A DNA stretch of 64,000 bases from Carallia brachiata (lineage: Eukaryota; Streptophyta; Magnoliopsida; Malpighiales; Rhizophoraceae). This document shows positions 35,866-49,139 of this stretch, piece by piece (position 1 is the stretch's first letter; the number at the start of each line of letters is the position of its first letter). The stretch covers positions 3,134,811 to 3,198,810 of the forward strand of contig JADCRB010000038.1 in assembly GCA_021464245.1 (NCBI GenBank). Reading direction: 5' to 3'. Under the pieces are notes generated by a model. It made no database searches and was not told where the DNA came from. It saw only the letters and a program-made list of their open reading frames with translations. A program made the position numbers and the translations under genes.

Positions 35866-37565
35866 AACAGTTCTTAATATATTTATTTGTTATTATATTA
35901 CACATATAATTTTGCCTCCTCTTTAAAAAGAATATGGAGCCATACCATGTAATTACAAGACTATTCTTTTTTTTTTTTTTTGTTGAGAAAATAAAAAATA
36001 TGAATCAAACCTCATAAATTTATCAAAAAAGATTGTGTTGTTGGCTTTTTATAATTTTGGTAAGGTTATTAATACTAAACATATGAGGAGGCAAACTCAG
36101 AACTATATAATAAATTTTATTATTTAATAAGTATTAATAAATTATTCGTAAGTTATTGAGTCAAACATATATTTATTTTTACTGAATCTTTTGACAAGTG
36201 TTAATACACTAATAAAATTTTTTAATTATTAAATTACAACCCGTGATAGTTATCCAGATAATTCCAACTTGCAGTGGAGCGAGTTAGTGGTGCTCATGTT
36301 AACTTAAAGCCTTCTTCTTGCTAGATAATGTTGGGCTTGACAATTATCGAAATTGACAGTATTGCCTTTTGACTTTTCAGTCTGCAATGTTGACTTTTTT
36401 CTATGGCAATCTGTTAGCCATATGATGAGTTGTGGACTTGGCAATTGTGCGCTAATTGTTGAATTCAACGTGCAAGTGCAAGCATAATCATGACCAACAC
36501 CACGTAGAGATCAACATTTTTTTCCCTTGATAGACAAGATTTAGATTCATTCTATTAAAGTATGTCTCACAATCTCTAAAATTCACTGTTTTTTTTTCCC
36601 TTTCTGCTCTGCTTGACAACTGATGAATAGGTAAATTCACTGCCTTTTGGCCTTAGGCTACGGATAGGCATAAAAGCTTGCATGCTACAATTGTCCTATT
36701 CCCTGTTCGTTTTCTCTCTTTGGGTCCTTTTTCAAGTATTTGATTCTGGCACGATGGGTTGATCAAACTAAGCCAGTTTGATTTATGTATGATGTGAAGA
36801 GATACCCTTCTTCCATTTCTGACTTCAGTTTTCTTCTTTAGAAGTAAAGATTTCGAATTTAAGTTCTAATCAGAGTCCATCAAGTCTTTTAAGCAGTGAA
36901 TATGTTATCCTTTCAACTAGTTAGATTTGGTATGCTAACTATATGAACTGAATTATTTGGAAAGATGGAGTGATTAGCAACAAAAGTCAGTTTTAATCAT
37001 TATTTAGTTGTTGAAAAATATTGGTATCGGTTACTGAATTATTTGGTCATTATGTTTATCATTATAGGTTTTTTGGGATATTCTTTACGTAATATGAAGA
37101 AGTAATCTTCTCATTTCTTTTTGTCATTTGTAAGACAGTAAACTCAATCATAGGCACATAATCATATCCAGCAGAACTCATTTTTAAAGCACAAGATTTA
37201 ATTGTTTCAGTTGTAATTATGATGCATTAAGATCAACTACTTGTCGTCACAGGTGCTATTTTATACGTCAAAAACGTCTTAGAACCGCATTTCAAATTGA
37301 GGTGCATGCTATGGGCTCGAGTCCAGGGAAGAATTTTGGGCTATTAGAGCCAACAGGACGATCCAAGTATCACTACTTTCGTGATTTGATAGTAAACTAT
37401 CGTATCCCTGGTCTTTAGATTTTAAATCTTGGTTCGGATGAAATAAAAAAGAACTAACGTGACTGGAGTTACCACTGGATTCGTGGGATAGAGGGGTTAG
37501 AGAATGAGGTGACGTGGCAGGCGTCAGCCCCATGCGAGTTCCGCACATTTTTTTTTCTGTTTTTT

Positions 37566-37813
37566 TAAAAAATATTATAGAAAAAAGTTTATGATCAAAT
37601 AATTTTTTCTTACTATTTTTACACGAAATTTTTTTTTTACAACCAAAAACGTGTTTTGTACAACTAAATCGATAAAAAGTAATTCAAAAAATAATATTAT
37701 TTTTTTGTTGCACATTTTTTTTATGTAGTTGCACAAAAAATATTTGTGGTTGCACAAAAAAAATGTATGTGGAAATAATAGGAAAAAATTGTTTGACCAT
37801 GTAATGGATTCCA
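37566..37813 (-). mobile_element. MITE-like repeat, second copy of the 12120 family
   Basis: Its reverse complement aligns along its length with 12120-12342: GGAATCCATTACATGGTCAAACAA, GTGCAACTACAT, AAAATGTGCAAC, TTTTTATCGATTTAG, ACAAAACACGTT and TAAACTTTTTTC in the same order. It contains an extra near-repeat (TTGCACAAAAAA...). Non-coding; the frames it gives are artefacts. Confidence 0.65.
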
Positions 37814-39057
37814 AATATTATAATGTATACGCAGTTAAGATAAATATGTATAATTGATAATAAAATGTGCATACATCTATAAATTATCAAAATTGTTGTT
37901 TCCTGAATTCACTTGTCTAGGTACACATTTTATTTGTCTGTATGCACATCTTAAGCGCATTTTCGAAAGAAAAAAAAAGTGTAAGTACATAACATACATC
38001 TACTCTGGTGATATATCTTGCCCCTTCTCTTTAATGGGAGTGACTAGTGAGGGAAATGTTGGATTGCACTCTTCTAATTTCAAACCTTCCATCCAATCCA
38101 ATCAATTTCTTGCATTCATAACTATTTGCGGACTGTGGGTTAGATTCTTTCTCCCTCTTTTGAAAGCGGAAGCAGCTTGTGTATGCAGTATAATAAATAC
38201 AGTGACCTGACCTGTAATGGTTAGTAAGACGAGCCATCAAAATGTATTGTCGCTGTTCAGGTAGTTGAAAGAAAATTCGGCAGATGGAAAATACAAGCCA
38301 TAGATTCATGTATTGAACTATCAACATTGCATCTATGGCCTTGGAATTGCACTATTATTATGCATTATTGGTGGCTTAAAAGGGTATAAGAAGACGCATT
38401 CCCAAGCACCGCATTGTCACCATAACTTTCTTTTCTCTTGTTGGGAACATAGGCTCTTTACTGTCTTCCATAAGACTTTTTTGTTTTCCTTTTGAAATTG
38501 CTCTATAGCAACCATAGAAGTCATTTTCAGGCATCTTCAAGATAGGCCACATCTGATGTGTCAGTTCATGACCGTGTCAGTTCATGACCATGACATTTCA
38601 ACATTGGATCAGACCCCTCCCACCCTTCCCCGCCCCCCCGCCCACCGCCCAACTCTGCTTATTTTTCCTGTAAGTTTCGTTTTCTTTTAAATCTCTCACT
38701 TTTTTAGTTCATTAAGATATTCATTAAATTATAAATTATATAATAGATATAATTTTTTTTATTTTTATAAAATTTATAAAATTTATTTAAAATTATAACT
38801 CAAAATTATCAAGATAAAATTTAAATTTTAATTATTAAGTATCTTTTAAAAGACAGGTCTGACATTTTAATTTAAGCGGAGACAATTGAATTCTTCGGTG
38901 AAAAATAAAAGAAAAAAATGGATAAGCCTGCGAGCATTAAACCCAACTCATGAAACATGTTTTCATTGATTGGACCGGCATTTCCTTGTCTGCTTCGTTG
39001 GCATGCCATGAGGGAAAGCTTTCTCTGTTAATTATAAGCGGTAACATTATTAAGGAT
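37814..39057. other. intergenic DNA, no gene seen
   Basis: The open frames at 37854-38210 (+) and 38327-38031 (-) overlap each other and show no family signature. A 16-bp tandem repeat lies at 38559-38590 and a C-rich stretch at 38618-38652. Confidence 0.5.
38559..38590. repeat. 16-bp tandem duplication
   Basis: TGTCAGTTCATGACCG followed at once by TGTCAGTTCATGACCA; one mismatch. Confidence 0.92.
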
Positions 39058-39288
39058 CCCGTTAGATGAGCAAATGTTAATTTTTAAATTGTATATATAT
39101 GCGTCTAATTTATGTAATTATAAATATTTTTTTTATAATTATAATTAAAAAATATAAAATAAAAAAACAGTAATACTTTTTTTGTATAATTTTTTATCGT
39201 TACAATTACACAAAAAATACTTGTGATTGCATAAATTATACGCGTATAAACGCAATTTTAAAAATCAACGTCTGCGCACTAATTTTTT
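39058..39288. mobile_element. foldback (palindromic) MITE, family shared with 11930
   Basis: The left arm (AATTTTTAAATTGTATATATATGCGTCTAATTTATGTAATTATAAATATT) is the approximate reverse complement of the right arm (...CAAAAAATACTTGTGATTGCATAAATTATACGCGTATAAACGCAATTTTTAAAAATC). The arms are about 75 bp around an AT-rich core. A relative sits at 11930-12105. Non-coding. Confidence 0.65.
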
Positions 39289-40486
39289 CCGTGTTATTAA
39301 TTACAGATTTCACATTATCTAATTCGGACTTTTCTCTTTCCACCTTAGGAGATTTAAAGAAAAGAAAAGGCGTTCAAGCGAATAGGACTGGTAAAATTTG
39401 TGGGATATGAAGAAAAGTCATATTTAGTTAAATATTTTGTTTTCACGTGTAAATATGCCTCTTCTGTATCAAACTCGTTTGTCAACAAAAATGTGTCTCT
39501 TTCTTTTTCTTTGGATCATTTCCTTTCTTATTATCAAATAAATTTGGTTACTTTTAGAATTTAACATACAATTCATATTATGGACTTCTCTGAACAGTTT
39601 AAACTTTAAAATAGAATGATTTCTTGATAGTTACGTACAAGTCTATACTATATATTATTTGCACCACTGTTGGGGGCTCTGTTTAAAGGAATCAGCGACT
39701 CCATATGCAACCATGCAATGTAAATTATTATGAAAAAATTAACAATTGCATGCTATATGCTTATGAACAAATAGTTTCATCAACAAATTAACCAAATTTG
39801 GACATTGCTAGCTAGGGTGTCCCTTCCCTACACACCCCTAGTTAGTTCTTAGCATGAAGAGAGAAGATGAGGGTAATCAATGTGATTGGTATTCACATGT
39901 GAGCCTTATGCGGCCACATATCCCAATTGCTCGTGTTATTGGGACTCCTCCAAATCAAGGGCATCAATTATCTTTACTGTAGCACTGGACCCTTTTAGTT
40001 GATTATTAGCTGCGAATTGCTTCTTCACCTAATTGGCTCTCGTACATGTTCTTCACCCGGAACTCCACGAGTTTCTATCAAATAGCAGCCCATTCAGCTC
40101 CACATTCACGTTTTCAATTGTAGAAGAGTAAGACTATGTAAGCATATTAGTGCAGTATGTGGAAAACATCTAGTTAATTTAATATATTATTATTATTTTT
40201 TTATGTAAATTTAATATATATTTTATAATCTATTTATTTTGATCTCGCGTGACTACTTATATGTATGCTACCCAGTTTTCTTATTTCCGAATGCCTTAAA
40301 TCTGAAATTGATAGTTGATCCGAATTCGTACATGGGGTACCCCTGACAGCTATATATAGATTGTTCCACGCTGCAAGCGTGATAGCTGGTAACTGGTCCT
40401 GGTTCATGTTATATCACCTAGTGTCCATTAATTAGTACAGCCTCTAGACCTTGCTCCACAGTTATTAAGAAAAAGATTGTGCAGGG

Positions 40487-40534
40487 GTGCAATTATAGAG
40501 ATTGTGTAGCGTGCAATTATAGAGATTGTGTAGC
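40487..40534. repeat. perfect 24-bp tandem duplication
   Basis: GTGCAATTATAGAGATTGTGTAGC occurs twice in direct succession with no mismatch. Confidence 0.95.
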
Positions 40535-42930
40535 GTGGCATTTGATGTACAACTCAATAGTTATTATAATCTTTAGTAGAAGAGTTATGCTCAATTTTAT
40601 TGGTATTTGAGTGGTAAATCTGTTCTTATAGGAGTGGTTCAATGAGACATTAACAAATGGAGGTTACTCTGATTTTGGCCCACAGATCTGATAGCTAACA
40701 TAACTGCGATAGATTTTTTTGTTGTTAAAAAAAAATTTTAAGGATCCTGAAGACTACCCAATGTAGACCTGATAGAGACGCTAATTGGCTGAATTCTAAG
40801 GAGAAATGATGAGAGAATTTCTTCATAAAATTGGTGATGATCGGTATAAAAGAGAACAATATGAGCTTGAAAACTAATTTTTTAAAATGAGGGCCACTAC
40901 ATGGCTTGACCTTATATGGGACCAATCTAGACACACATCTATAGATGACTGAGATGAGATGAGTCATATGATGTTAATTGTGTAATTTTGAAATTAACAG
41001 ATATGTAGGCAATTAGTAATTGAAGGACGAAAAAAGAATTGGGTATTAAAGAGAAAAAAAAAACGGAAATGTAAATTCTTCTTTAATAATATCTAAAATT
41101 TTATTTTGAAATACTAAGTGACATCTCATAGCTAGCAGTATTGTAAGAATGAAGTAATATAAATCGTTAGATAGAAGAATTGAAAAATTTTTAAAATAGA
41201 CAAACTGTTAGAAGACATTTGATGAACTGTGATAGCAAAATTTACAAGTATATGAAATTGCTCAAGTAATAAAGTGATAAATAGAGTATCACCCTCACGA
41301 GGATTGTTTACTAAGTATCAAAATTATTTTACCTCCACTTTTTTTTGATAAATCAATTATTTTACCTCTACTATTAGTTAAAACCAATGGAAAAGTGAAT
41401 TATATCTATGAGTTTAACTTAAATAAAAAAAAAACTACAAACAACTTATAAATTATAAACTAACAAGAAATTAACTAAAGCAAAACAAGCCTAAGGTATT
41501 TTAATTTCACTTGTACTATCTAACCCAATTACAATCCAATGACAATCAATTTTAATTATTCATATCGTAGCTGAAGAACCCTAAATTCTTTGATATACTT
41601 TCTTAAAACTTACCAAATATACCAACTAAAATCTACTATTTTATTTCCCAATAACAATATTAAACTCCAATTGATTTATTAAGTTTTGTGACTATTCAAT
41701 TGAATCCACAAAGGTCAAGTTATAGCTTTCGCTTCAAATTATGTTCCTATGGAGATTATTACCTATGTCTAATTGTGAAAATTTCTTACCAGTACTTTTC
41801 CTCAATGACAGATCAATTGAATAGTGGCCAATTATTCAAAAACATTAAGATCAACAATAAACTCCTAATGTGAATGAAAAAGGTCAATTGAAATCAAATT
41901 GAATTTCAAAAGTAAGAAGCTATATCAAAATAACCTTAGAAAATAAATTAGTTCATAAAAGAAAAAGAAAAGAGAAAAAAACTCTAGAGAACATTCTTCA
42001 AGTTGAAGGCCTTCTCCGTCTACTCTCTGTTTTGTCTCTGTAGCCTCCAAACAATTTCTCTATAAAGACCTCTCTTTTGAACGGCTCCCTCGTAAACCTA
42101 AGTTTCCTTCTTTTTTATTCTACTAAACTTTGACTTCCATTAGGAAACTAGATGTAACAATTACTTTGAAGAATAAAACTCTTTCTATTTGGGACCCCAA
42201 GTAATAAAATATACCTTATTGTAAAATTGTCTCTTATTTTTCTCTGCACATTGAAATTTGCAATTTTAAAGGCTTTGACTTTAACACTCATTCAGCAAGC
42301 CTCAATTATCTCCTTTCTCATGCCAAAATTGTCCATCTCACACATAAATTCTCTCCATAATTCACCTAACACAAAAATCAAATAAAAAAATAAAAATCAA
42401 ATAATTTCTTAAAAACAAAACAATAATTTAAGTCAAAAAGATATGAAAAGTATATATATATATAAATTCAGTACGTCAAATACCCCCCAAACTTGAATGT
42501 TTGCTTGTCCTCAAGCAAAAAGAAGTAAAAACTCACAAAATTAACATTTTTAAATTTTTTTCTTAACAAGCCTCGAAATCAGAAATCCAAATCAATCATA
42601 ACAAATTTAAAAATATAATAGCTATGCACAATCTCTACTGAAATATCAACTTTATCTCAAATTTGGTTCTTTGAGAGTGTGTGTGTAAAGTCAAACTTCA
42701 GTCTTGTATATGCACACATAAAATAAACTATTCAAGCTTTGTGAACTTTGTGAGTCTTTCAGGAGATATTTTAAATGGTTAAGAATTTATATTTTTAATT
42801 TCAAATTTTCGGGTTCTAGCTTTTAGAAAAAATATATTGCTCATGTAAATGAGAAAAACTACTAATATCTTGCAATTTACAGTTTAATAAACTTCTAAAT
42901 GGAAAAAAAAAAAAAAAGATAGCATCAAAT

Positions 42931-43011
42931 TTTCATTTTAAAATTGGCTTTCCAATAATACACAATTTACATTTCATTTTAAAATTGGCTTTCCAATTAT
43001 ACACAATTATT
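42931..43011. repeat. 41-bp tandem duplication
   Basis: TTTCATTTTAAAATTGGCTTTCCAAT followed by a variable A/T and ATACACAATT occurs at 42931 and again at 42972. The copies are nearly identical. Confidence 0.9.
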
Positions 43012-43424
43012 TACAAACAATGTTTTTTAATAGGATATTGTATATCGTGTGCTCCGAAGCAGATTTTTAGAAGGATTCGCCGCGGAGATCTTGTGCTTAT
43101 TAATGCCCTCATTAGGCAAATTATGGTGATCAAAGCCTTTAGTCAGATCTAAGTTGGAATCTTAAAAGCAAGAATTTTGTTCAACTTTATATATTAGACT
43201 TTGCAAATAAACTATATAATTAATAATATTTTTGTGGAAGTTGGCACTGCTTTCATTTTACCAAGGAAAAAAAAAAAAGAACTAAATATTAACACAATCA
43301 ACTCAAAGAAGAGGTGCGCGCAGTTGAGAAATCAAGGGGAGTTTTGTCCTTCCAAGGTCAATGATCGGTGCCTAAAATAGCCCAATCAGCATGCCAAGAG
43401 ATGGAAAGGCTATATTAGGCTAGT

Positions 43425-43590
43425 AAAAAAAAAATACACGAATACAAAATTTAAATACAAAATAACAACACGAGTTTATTATTTAAATTTTAATAATTGA
43501 TTGAATAGTATGTCTAATATAGTTACAATTCAGATTTAAATAATAGATTTGTATCGTTATTTTGTACCAATTTTTGTGTTTATATAACAG
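43425..43590. mobile_element. foldback repeat with roughly 55-bp inverted arms
   Basis: The left arm (ATACAAAATTTAAATACAAAATAACAACACGAGTTTATTATTTAAATT) pairs with the right arm (ATTTAAATAATAGATTTGTATCGTTATTTTGTACCAATTTTTGTGT) at roughly three bases in four. The core is about 40 bp. Non-coding, MITE-like, without a secure target duplication. Confidence 0.5.
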
Positions 43591-46500
43591 AACTCATTGG
43601 GTTATTGGAATGACGCCACTAGAAAGATGCAAAAAATCGACAGAGTGGAACAACTGAACAAACTTAATTTATCATTAACTAAAAGCAATCTCACATTATA
43701 TCATCATAATAACTATTAGATACACATTTATAATCTTCATTAATAATTGTATTATATAATAAAAGACAAAAATGTGAAACCCACAATCATAATAATCTAA
43801 TGTATGGATATACTGTATACGATCGTAACACGTTTGTTATTTTGTCCTAATACAAAAGGCCTGAAGACATATCGCTAGCGATACAAAAGTCATTTGCCAC
43901 ACCAATTTGTAGGGAATTTGTAGGGGAACTCTTGCCAAAAGGGTGTGTGTTGGGCTAAGGATATTGAACCTCTTCTCCTAATGAACTTGGAACTTGGAAG
44001 GAAATTTTGGAAACTTTTACGATAATAATTTTTTACAGTAAGTGTGAATCATGTTGCTTACCTCGTTCTTAAACTACCCATCTTTTTATTTGAACCTTAA
44101 TAGATAATGATGATAATTGTAATAATAACAAAAACATAGGGAACAAAGAGCAATCTTCGAGGAGTTTCAAGCATTCAACTTATCTTTTTCTTTAGGTGCA
44201 ATTTAGAACATTTACTAACCATGTTTCCGAAGTTTACCTATGCACATGTGGAAAACATTAATTACTCATTAACTTTAACGATATTTGCAATTTCTACTCA
44301 TTTTTTTGTGAGTATAACTCACTCATAATTTTAAGCAACACAAATTTATTTTTTTATTTTTTTTGTTTTAAGTAGATTACATTTATTGTGTGATATAAGA
44401 TTTTGAGTAAATTATACTTACTAAAAATAGTGAGTCAAATTAAAATTCATCTAAACCATGTATGACCGTGATTTCTCTCACCTAGAATCCAACCTAAGCT
44501 TTGAATACTAAAATAAATAAATAAATAAACCATACGTTTATTATAAGATCTATCAAACATACACTTTCTTTTATGATACTCTAAGAAACAAAATTGAAAA
44601 TTATTAACTTTGCAATTGAGCAATAAGTATTTACTCCATCACACACGAAATCAGTTGTTTAAAATTCCATTTTTCTCTTTTTTTCCCCTAACTCCTCTTT
44701 TTTTTCTCCGCACCCCCCACACCCCTCCCCGATTTAGAGGGTGCCTGCAACTATAAGTTAGAGTGTTTGCATTGCATACGGTGTCTTTTGCTCTAATGGA
44801 TATTTTCTGTTTTTTCTAACAGTTAACTCATAAATCATTAACTATTTTTTTTTATATTGAAAAAAAATATGCTAACTTTCTTATTAAAAAGAAAAAAGCT
44901 TATGGTCCATATGTAAATAAATTTCCCGATTGGTGATAGCAAAGAGAGGATTTCTCTTTCTTGCAAACAAAGGAATCACGTTCACGTGGCAGATGGGGAG
45001 GATTACTTGTTTTAAAACTCATGATATAATTAGTTGGTAATGAAGGTCAATTACTGAATTAACTATTTAACCGGTTGACAGTAAACGTTGACAATTTGGC
45101 GTCCAAAGTGAACAGAGGACACAGCCCTACAGCGACAAAATGCGAATCAGACCGCAAGCAGCAGTAAATTCTAATGATTTTTTTTTTTTTTATCAGAGCT
45201 AATAACTTAACGGTAAAAAGAAAGAGTGAGTGAACGTCAAATTTTAAGTTCGAATACAAACTTGAGATTCTGAGGTACAAGCATTCAACCAACCAAGTTA
45301 TGTTTGGTGTGCAAATTCAAATGATTATTATAGGTCCAATCAAGGAGGCTAAACAAATTATATGGCAGTAATTACACATCATTTTTATATGCACTGGCAG
45401 TAATGACTCTTAGTTTAAATTTTGCAGGCTCACAAGACATATTTTGGGGAGGATTATAGTTTGGACAACGTATTGATAAAAGAAATCTCTTGGCATCTCG
45501 TGTAATAGATTTGAAAGTGAAAGGTACATCTCCTTCTTAAATAAAAGTTTTTTTTTTTTTGGGTTTTTTCTTATAAAAAAATTTCTCATTCTGGACTGAT
45601 AAATTCGAAAAACCATGCAGACTACCATATCATAAATTACTTTATCGGCCAAAAAATTAAATTACTTGAGTCAATGAGCTTAAATTCAAACAAGCAAACT
45701 AAATATATAAATTTACACTCATAATTTAGAAGTAAATTCTTTTTGGTACACTATAATTAAATCTTTGATGTGAGTTTCAAGCATATGATTTTGCCCCTTT
45801 CTTTTTTCTTCATTTTTTTTTTTAAATAATTGGCTAAATAGGCTAATCTCCCCGTGAGAGTCTATGTCATAGCAAATAGCTAAGATTACGGTAGCGCTAA
45901 TAAGAAAGAAGCTGAGGAGAGACATTAAGTCAAAAGCATTAAATGTTGTTTCGTAGGGAAAGGCAGCTTTGTCGAGAAAACGATATTAAATTCTGCTTCA
46001 GATAAATTATGGCATTTATTTCATAATTAAATGAACAATAGTGTAATGGAAGCATGTAGATTTGTCGGCATATCATCCTTATGTAGATTCCATACTTAAA
46101 TGGTAATTTTGTGATATGCTATTTAATTGCTATAAAAAATAAAAAATAATAAAAAAACGAAGTAGAAATGTGTTTGTCACTTGGCAAATTGGATTACATT
46201 TTATGTAAGATAGGATAAGTCGCTAATGCTTTTTTTGAGTCACACCTGGCATCACAAGGTTTGATACACAAAACCATTTAGGACTCTAGGTTTAATTTCT
46301 GTCATTTTGGTGCTTTGTCGAGTAAAATCACATCAAGGAAATTCCATTAAGAATGAGCAATTGTTGCACCAATTACAAAAACGCAAAGAATTCTCAACAA
46401 AAAAAAAAAAAAAGGAGGAAGGGATTTTGATACAAGGGAACTAAAATCAACATTCTCTAAAATTTTGAAAAGATTGAGATTAAAACTCTTAATGCCCCCT

Positions 46501-49139
46501 AAATTTTTATTTTTATGACTAACCAAATAAAGTTCGCTGATTAAAGGTAAATTTAATCTGAGGAATAATGACAAGTGGTCCAAAAATTTTCTTCCTCGCC
46601 CATTTTCTCTCACATTTTCCGTCCTTTTTAGTATTCTTCTCCTCATTTTTTTTTTTTATCCAAACGAGGTCAACATTTCGCAACTCTCTCAACAGACTAT
46701 TAATGAGTCGCCATTGTATTTAATCCCCTGAGTTCCTGACATTGTTTGTAGATCGCATTCAAGCAGTCCAATTCTCTGTGTTACCGATGATGTGCTTTCT
46801 CGTTTCCTAGGGATTGCTGTGCCTAAAAACATTAATGGCCATTTTTTTCGCATTAAATTTTAGGAAATATTCATAGAAATTTTTTTGGTCGGGATCAAAA
46901 TAATTTGTTGGTGTATGAATTTTTTTTTAAATAAAAAAATATATAAATTCTTAAATATTATTAAATAAATTGTATAATTAATTTAATACTCTTTAAATAC
47001 AGTTATATGATGTTCTTAAATTTTACTATAATAAAATCTAAAATATTAATAAATCGATCATATCCCAAGAGACTATTTTAAGATTTCCCTATGGCGAAGT
47101 GAGGCCAAGACTCCGAGTTCCCACAAGTTTACAATCAAAAAAAGGAGTACCCACCATGAAAGCTCCAGAGATCCAAAGGGATCACAGCTAAATGAGGCAT
47201 AGTACAATCTCAGATTTTATTGAAACCAACTGAGATCTCCAGGACCTTGTCAGAAACTCATGGCCAGGCAGACAGGAAAAAAAAGAGTCAGAAATTTCCC
47301 AAGGAAAATCTGTGAAAGTGGGGTAAGGTTGGCATGGAGTAAGGCGAAAGGGTGATCCCCAAGTGCTCTTTAAAAGTTCACCCCAATACGTGAATTTGCA
47401 GACAGGTCGGTGAAGCAAAATATTACTCAATTTTCGGATTGGAGACTTTCTTATTGGTGGAGTAAATACAACAAGAAGAGTACAAAATAGGTTGGCCTAC
47501 CCGTTCACATCTTAATCAAGGTAACAACTTGCATTTGCGGGTAACCACGCAAATCTCAAATCCCAATACTCTATTTTGCGTATGGTATTGCCGGTTACCA
47601 TGCAATTTCTGTCCTCGTAAAACGGCAGCTTCAATTTTGTATTGTTTGTTTGTTCTTAAAATGGGAAGAGAGGAGGAGTAGAAACTAGAAAGACACATAT
47701 CTTTTTTCTTTTTTTATACAAGAAATGGTTAGTACCTAATCAATTAGCTATTAGAAGAAACGTAAAAAAAATGAGTCAAAAGACATCGCACAAGATACAA
47801 ACACTTTAATCCACCTAATGAGAAATCCTTCGTATTAGAAGCATTTGAGAATAGTAAAATTTGAACCTCTCATCATTCCCTAGAATGATGTCCTAGTGGC
47901 TAACTCCACTAGGTAGAAATAGTTAGAAAGACCTATATCATATGAAAGAATCATATCATATGTACATGTATGTGTGTATCTAATATGATTTTTGATAAAC
48001 TATAAATTAAAGCATTCAATATAATTGATAATTGATATGCAAGCACCTATTTGATTGTTATTCTTTTACTAACAAATCATTTACGTATATCACTTTTTAA
48101 AATTTTTCAAAATTAATTTTATGTGTTTGATTTAATATTTTAATTAAAAGTATATGACAAATATATTTAAAATATTCAATACTTGTGTAAATTTTATTAT
48201 GCGATATGGTTTAATATTTTCAACACAAACTCTTAATATCATATTCGGCGCTCGAAAGGTATAACAATAGGACACCTATGGTTTTCAGAAGTGCCCGTGA
48301 CCCGTCGGTTTTAAAAGGCAGAGGTTTGCAGCTACAATTTGCCATAAAAAGTTGAGGCCTTTTGTAATTCAGTATTTTCGTTGGCTTCGTGGAAAAATGG
48401 TGGAAAGAAAGAAGACAGATAGAAATAAAAAGAAGTTAAAAACCAAACAAAAAATAAAAGACATAAAAAGAAGTTTTTGACCGCGTGAATGCCTCAAGCA
48501 ACACATTAAAAATACATAATTTATTTAATTATATTTAATAAATTTTTTTATTCACTTTAAAATGTATATAGTAAATATATCAATTATTATATCTGTGAGT
48601 TACAGTCAATGATCATTCATTGTCATTCTCATTTAACTATCTCCAAAGAGTGAATTCGTGACCGGAGCAATACTGAACCCAAGTAAGCCTTCTCTACGTT
48701 CAGCTGCAATATCAACGAATCTATAACTTAATAACGTACCATCTATATTTAATCCACTAAATTAAGAGACGAGCATAGAGAGAGAACTCGAATTTAAACT
48801 AAGCGAGAAAAAGCATATCGAAATATTAATGAAACTACCACCTTGTTTTTAATTTAATAATTTTTTTACAATTTAATTTTTTAAGACAAAAAAATATATC
48901 GTGAATATGTCGATTATCGTATCTCTGAACTAAGGTTGAAGTAACTTTTTTTAATCACCTCATTTAACCACTCTCATTATGACAAACCAACCACCAAAAT
49001 ATTCATATGCTTGAGTAGACATTCCTCATAATTAATCACAGTATTGATAAATTTAAAATTTAACAATACAATCTCAAAATTTAATATAAAACAATCTCAA
49101 CATTTAATATCAATTAATTAGGATCCACGTACCTAAAGC
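43591..49139. other. intergenic DNA, no gene supported
   Basis: AT-rich with scattered less biased pieces (45050-45300, 47090-47500). Minus-strand open frames at 47430-47188 and 46646-46347 have no recognised homology. 44300-44460 repeats the 35700 block, and 44509-44531 is an (AAAT)n run. 48500-48620, 48850-48960 and 54840-54960 share short motifs (AATATATCAATTATTATATCTGTGAGT-like) and may be old copies of one repeat. Confidence 0.5.
44300..44460. repeat. dispersed AT-rich repeat, second copy of the 35700 block
   Basis: Same order of motifs and same orientation as 35700-35865, with scattered substitutions. Confidence 0.5.

Larger units (their letters stand above)
33651..37565. other. intergenic DNA downstream of the Aux/IAA gene
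   Basis: 33651 to about 33960 is probably 3' UTR (T-rich, not AT-degenerate). 34020-34330 is unique-looking. After 34560 it becomes AT-rich with no gene. The minus-strand frame 35079-34843 (78 codons) and 37548-37309 (79 codons) have no recognised relatives. 35700-35860 is homologous to 44300-44460 (separate entry). Confidence 0.5.
39289..43424. other. intergenic DNA with probable retroelement debris
   Basis: 39300-40900 looks single-copy and non-coding, with a 24-bp tandem duplication at 40487. In 41270-42540, the words CACCCTCACGAGGATTGTTTACTAAGTATC and CCCCCAAACTTGAATGTTTGCTTGTCCTCAAGCAAA resemble non-coding parts of common plant LTR elements, but no LTR ends or coding domains are visible. 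A 41-bp repeat follows at 42931-43010. Confidence 0.45.

Noticed and set aside
41270..42540. A full LTR retrotransposon
   Set aside because: Some words resemble retroelement non-coding DNA, but no LTR ends, primer site or coding domain could be found.
47188..47430. 80-codon minus-strand frame in a less AT-rich patch
   Set aside because: No family similarity and no supporting gene structure.
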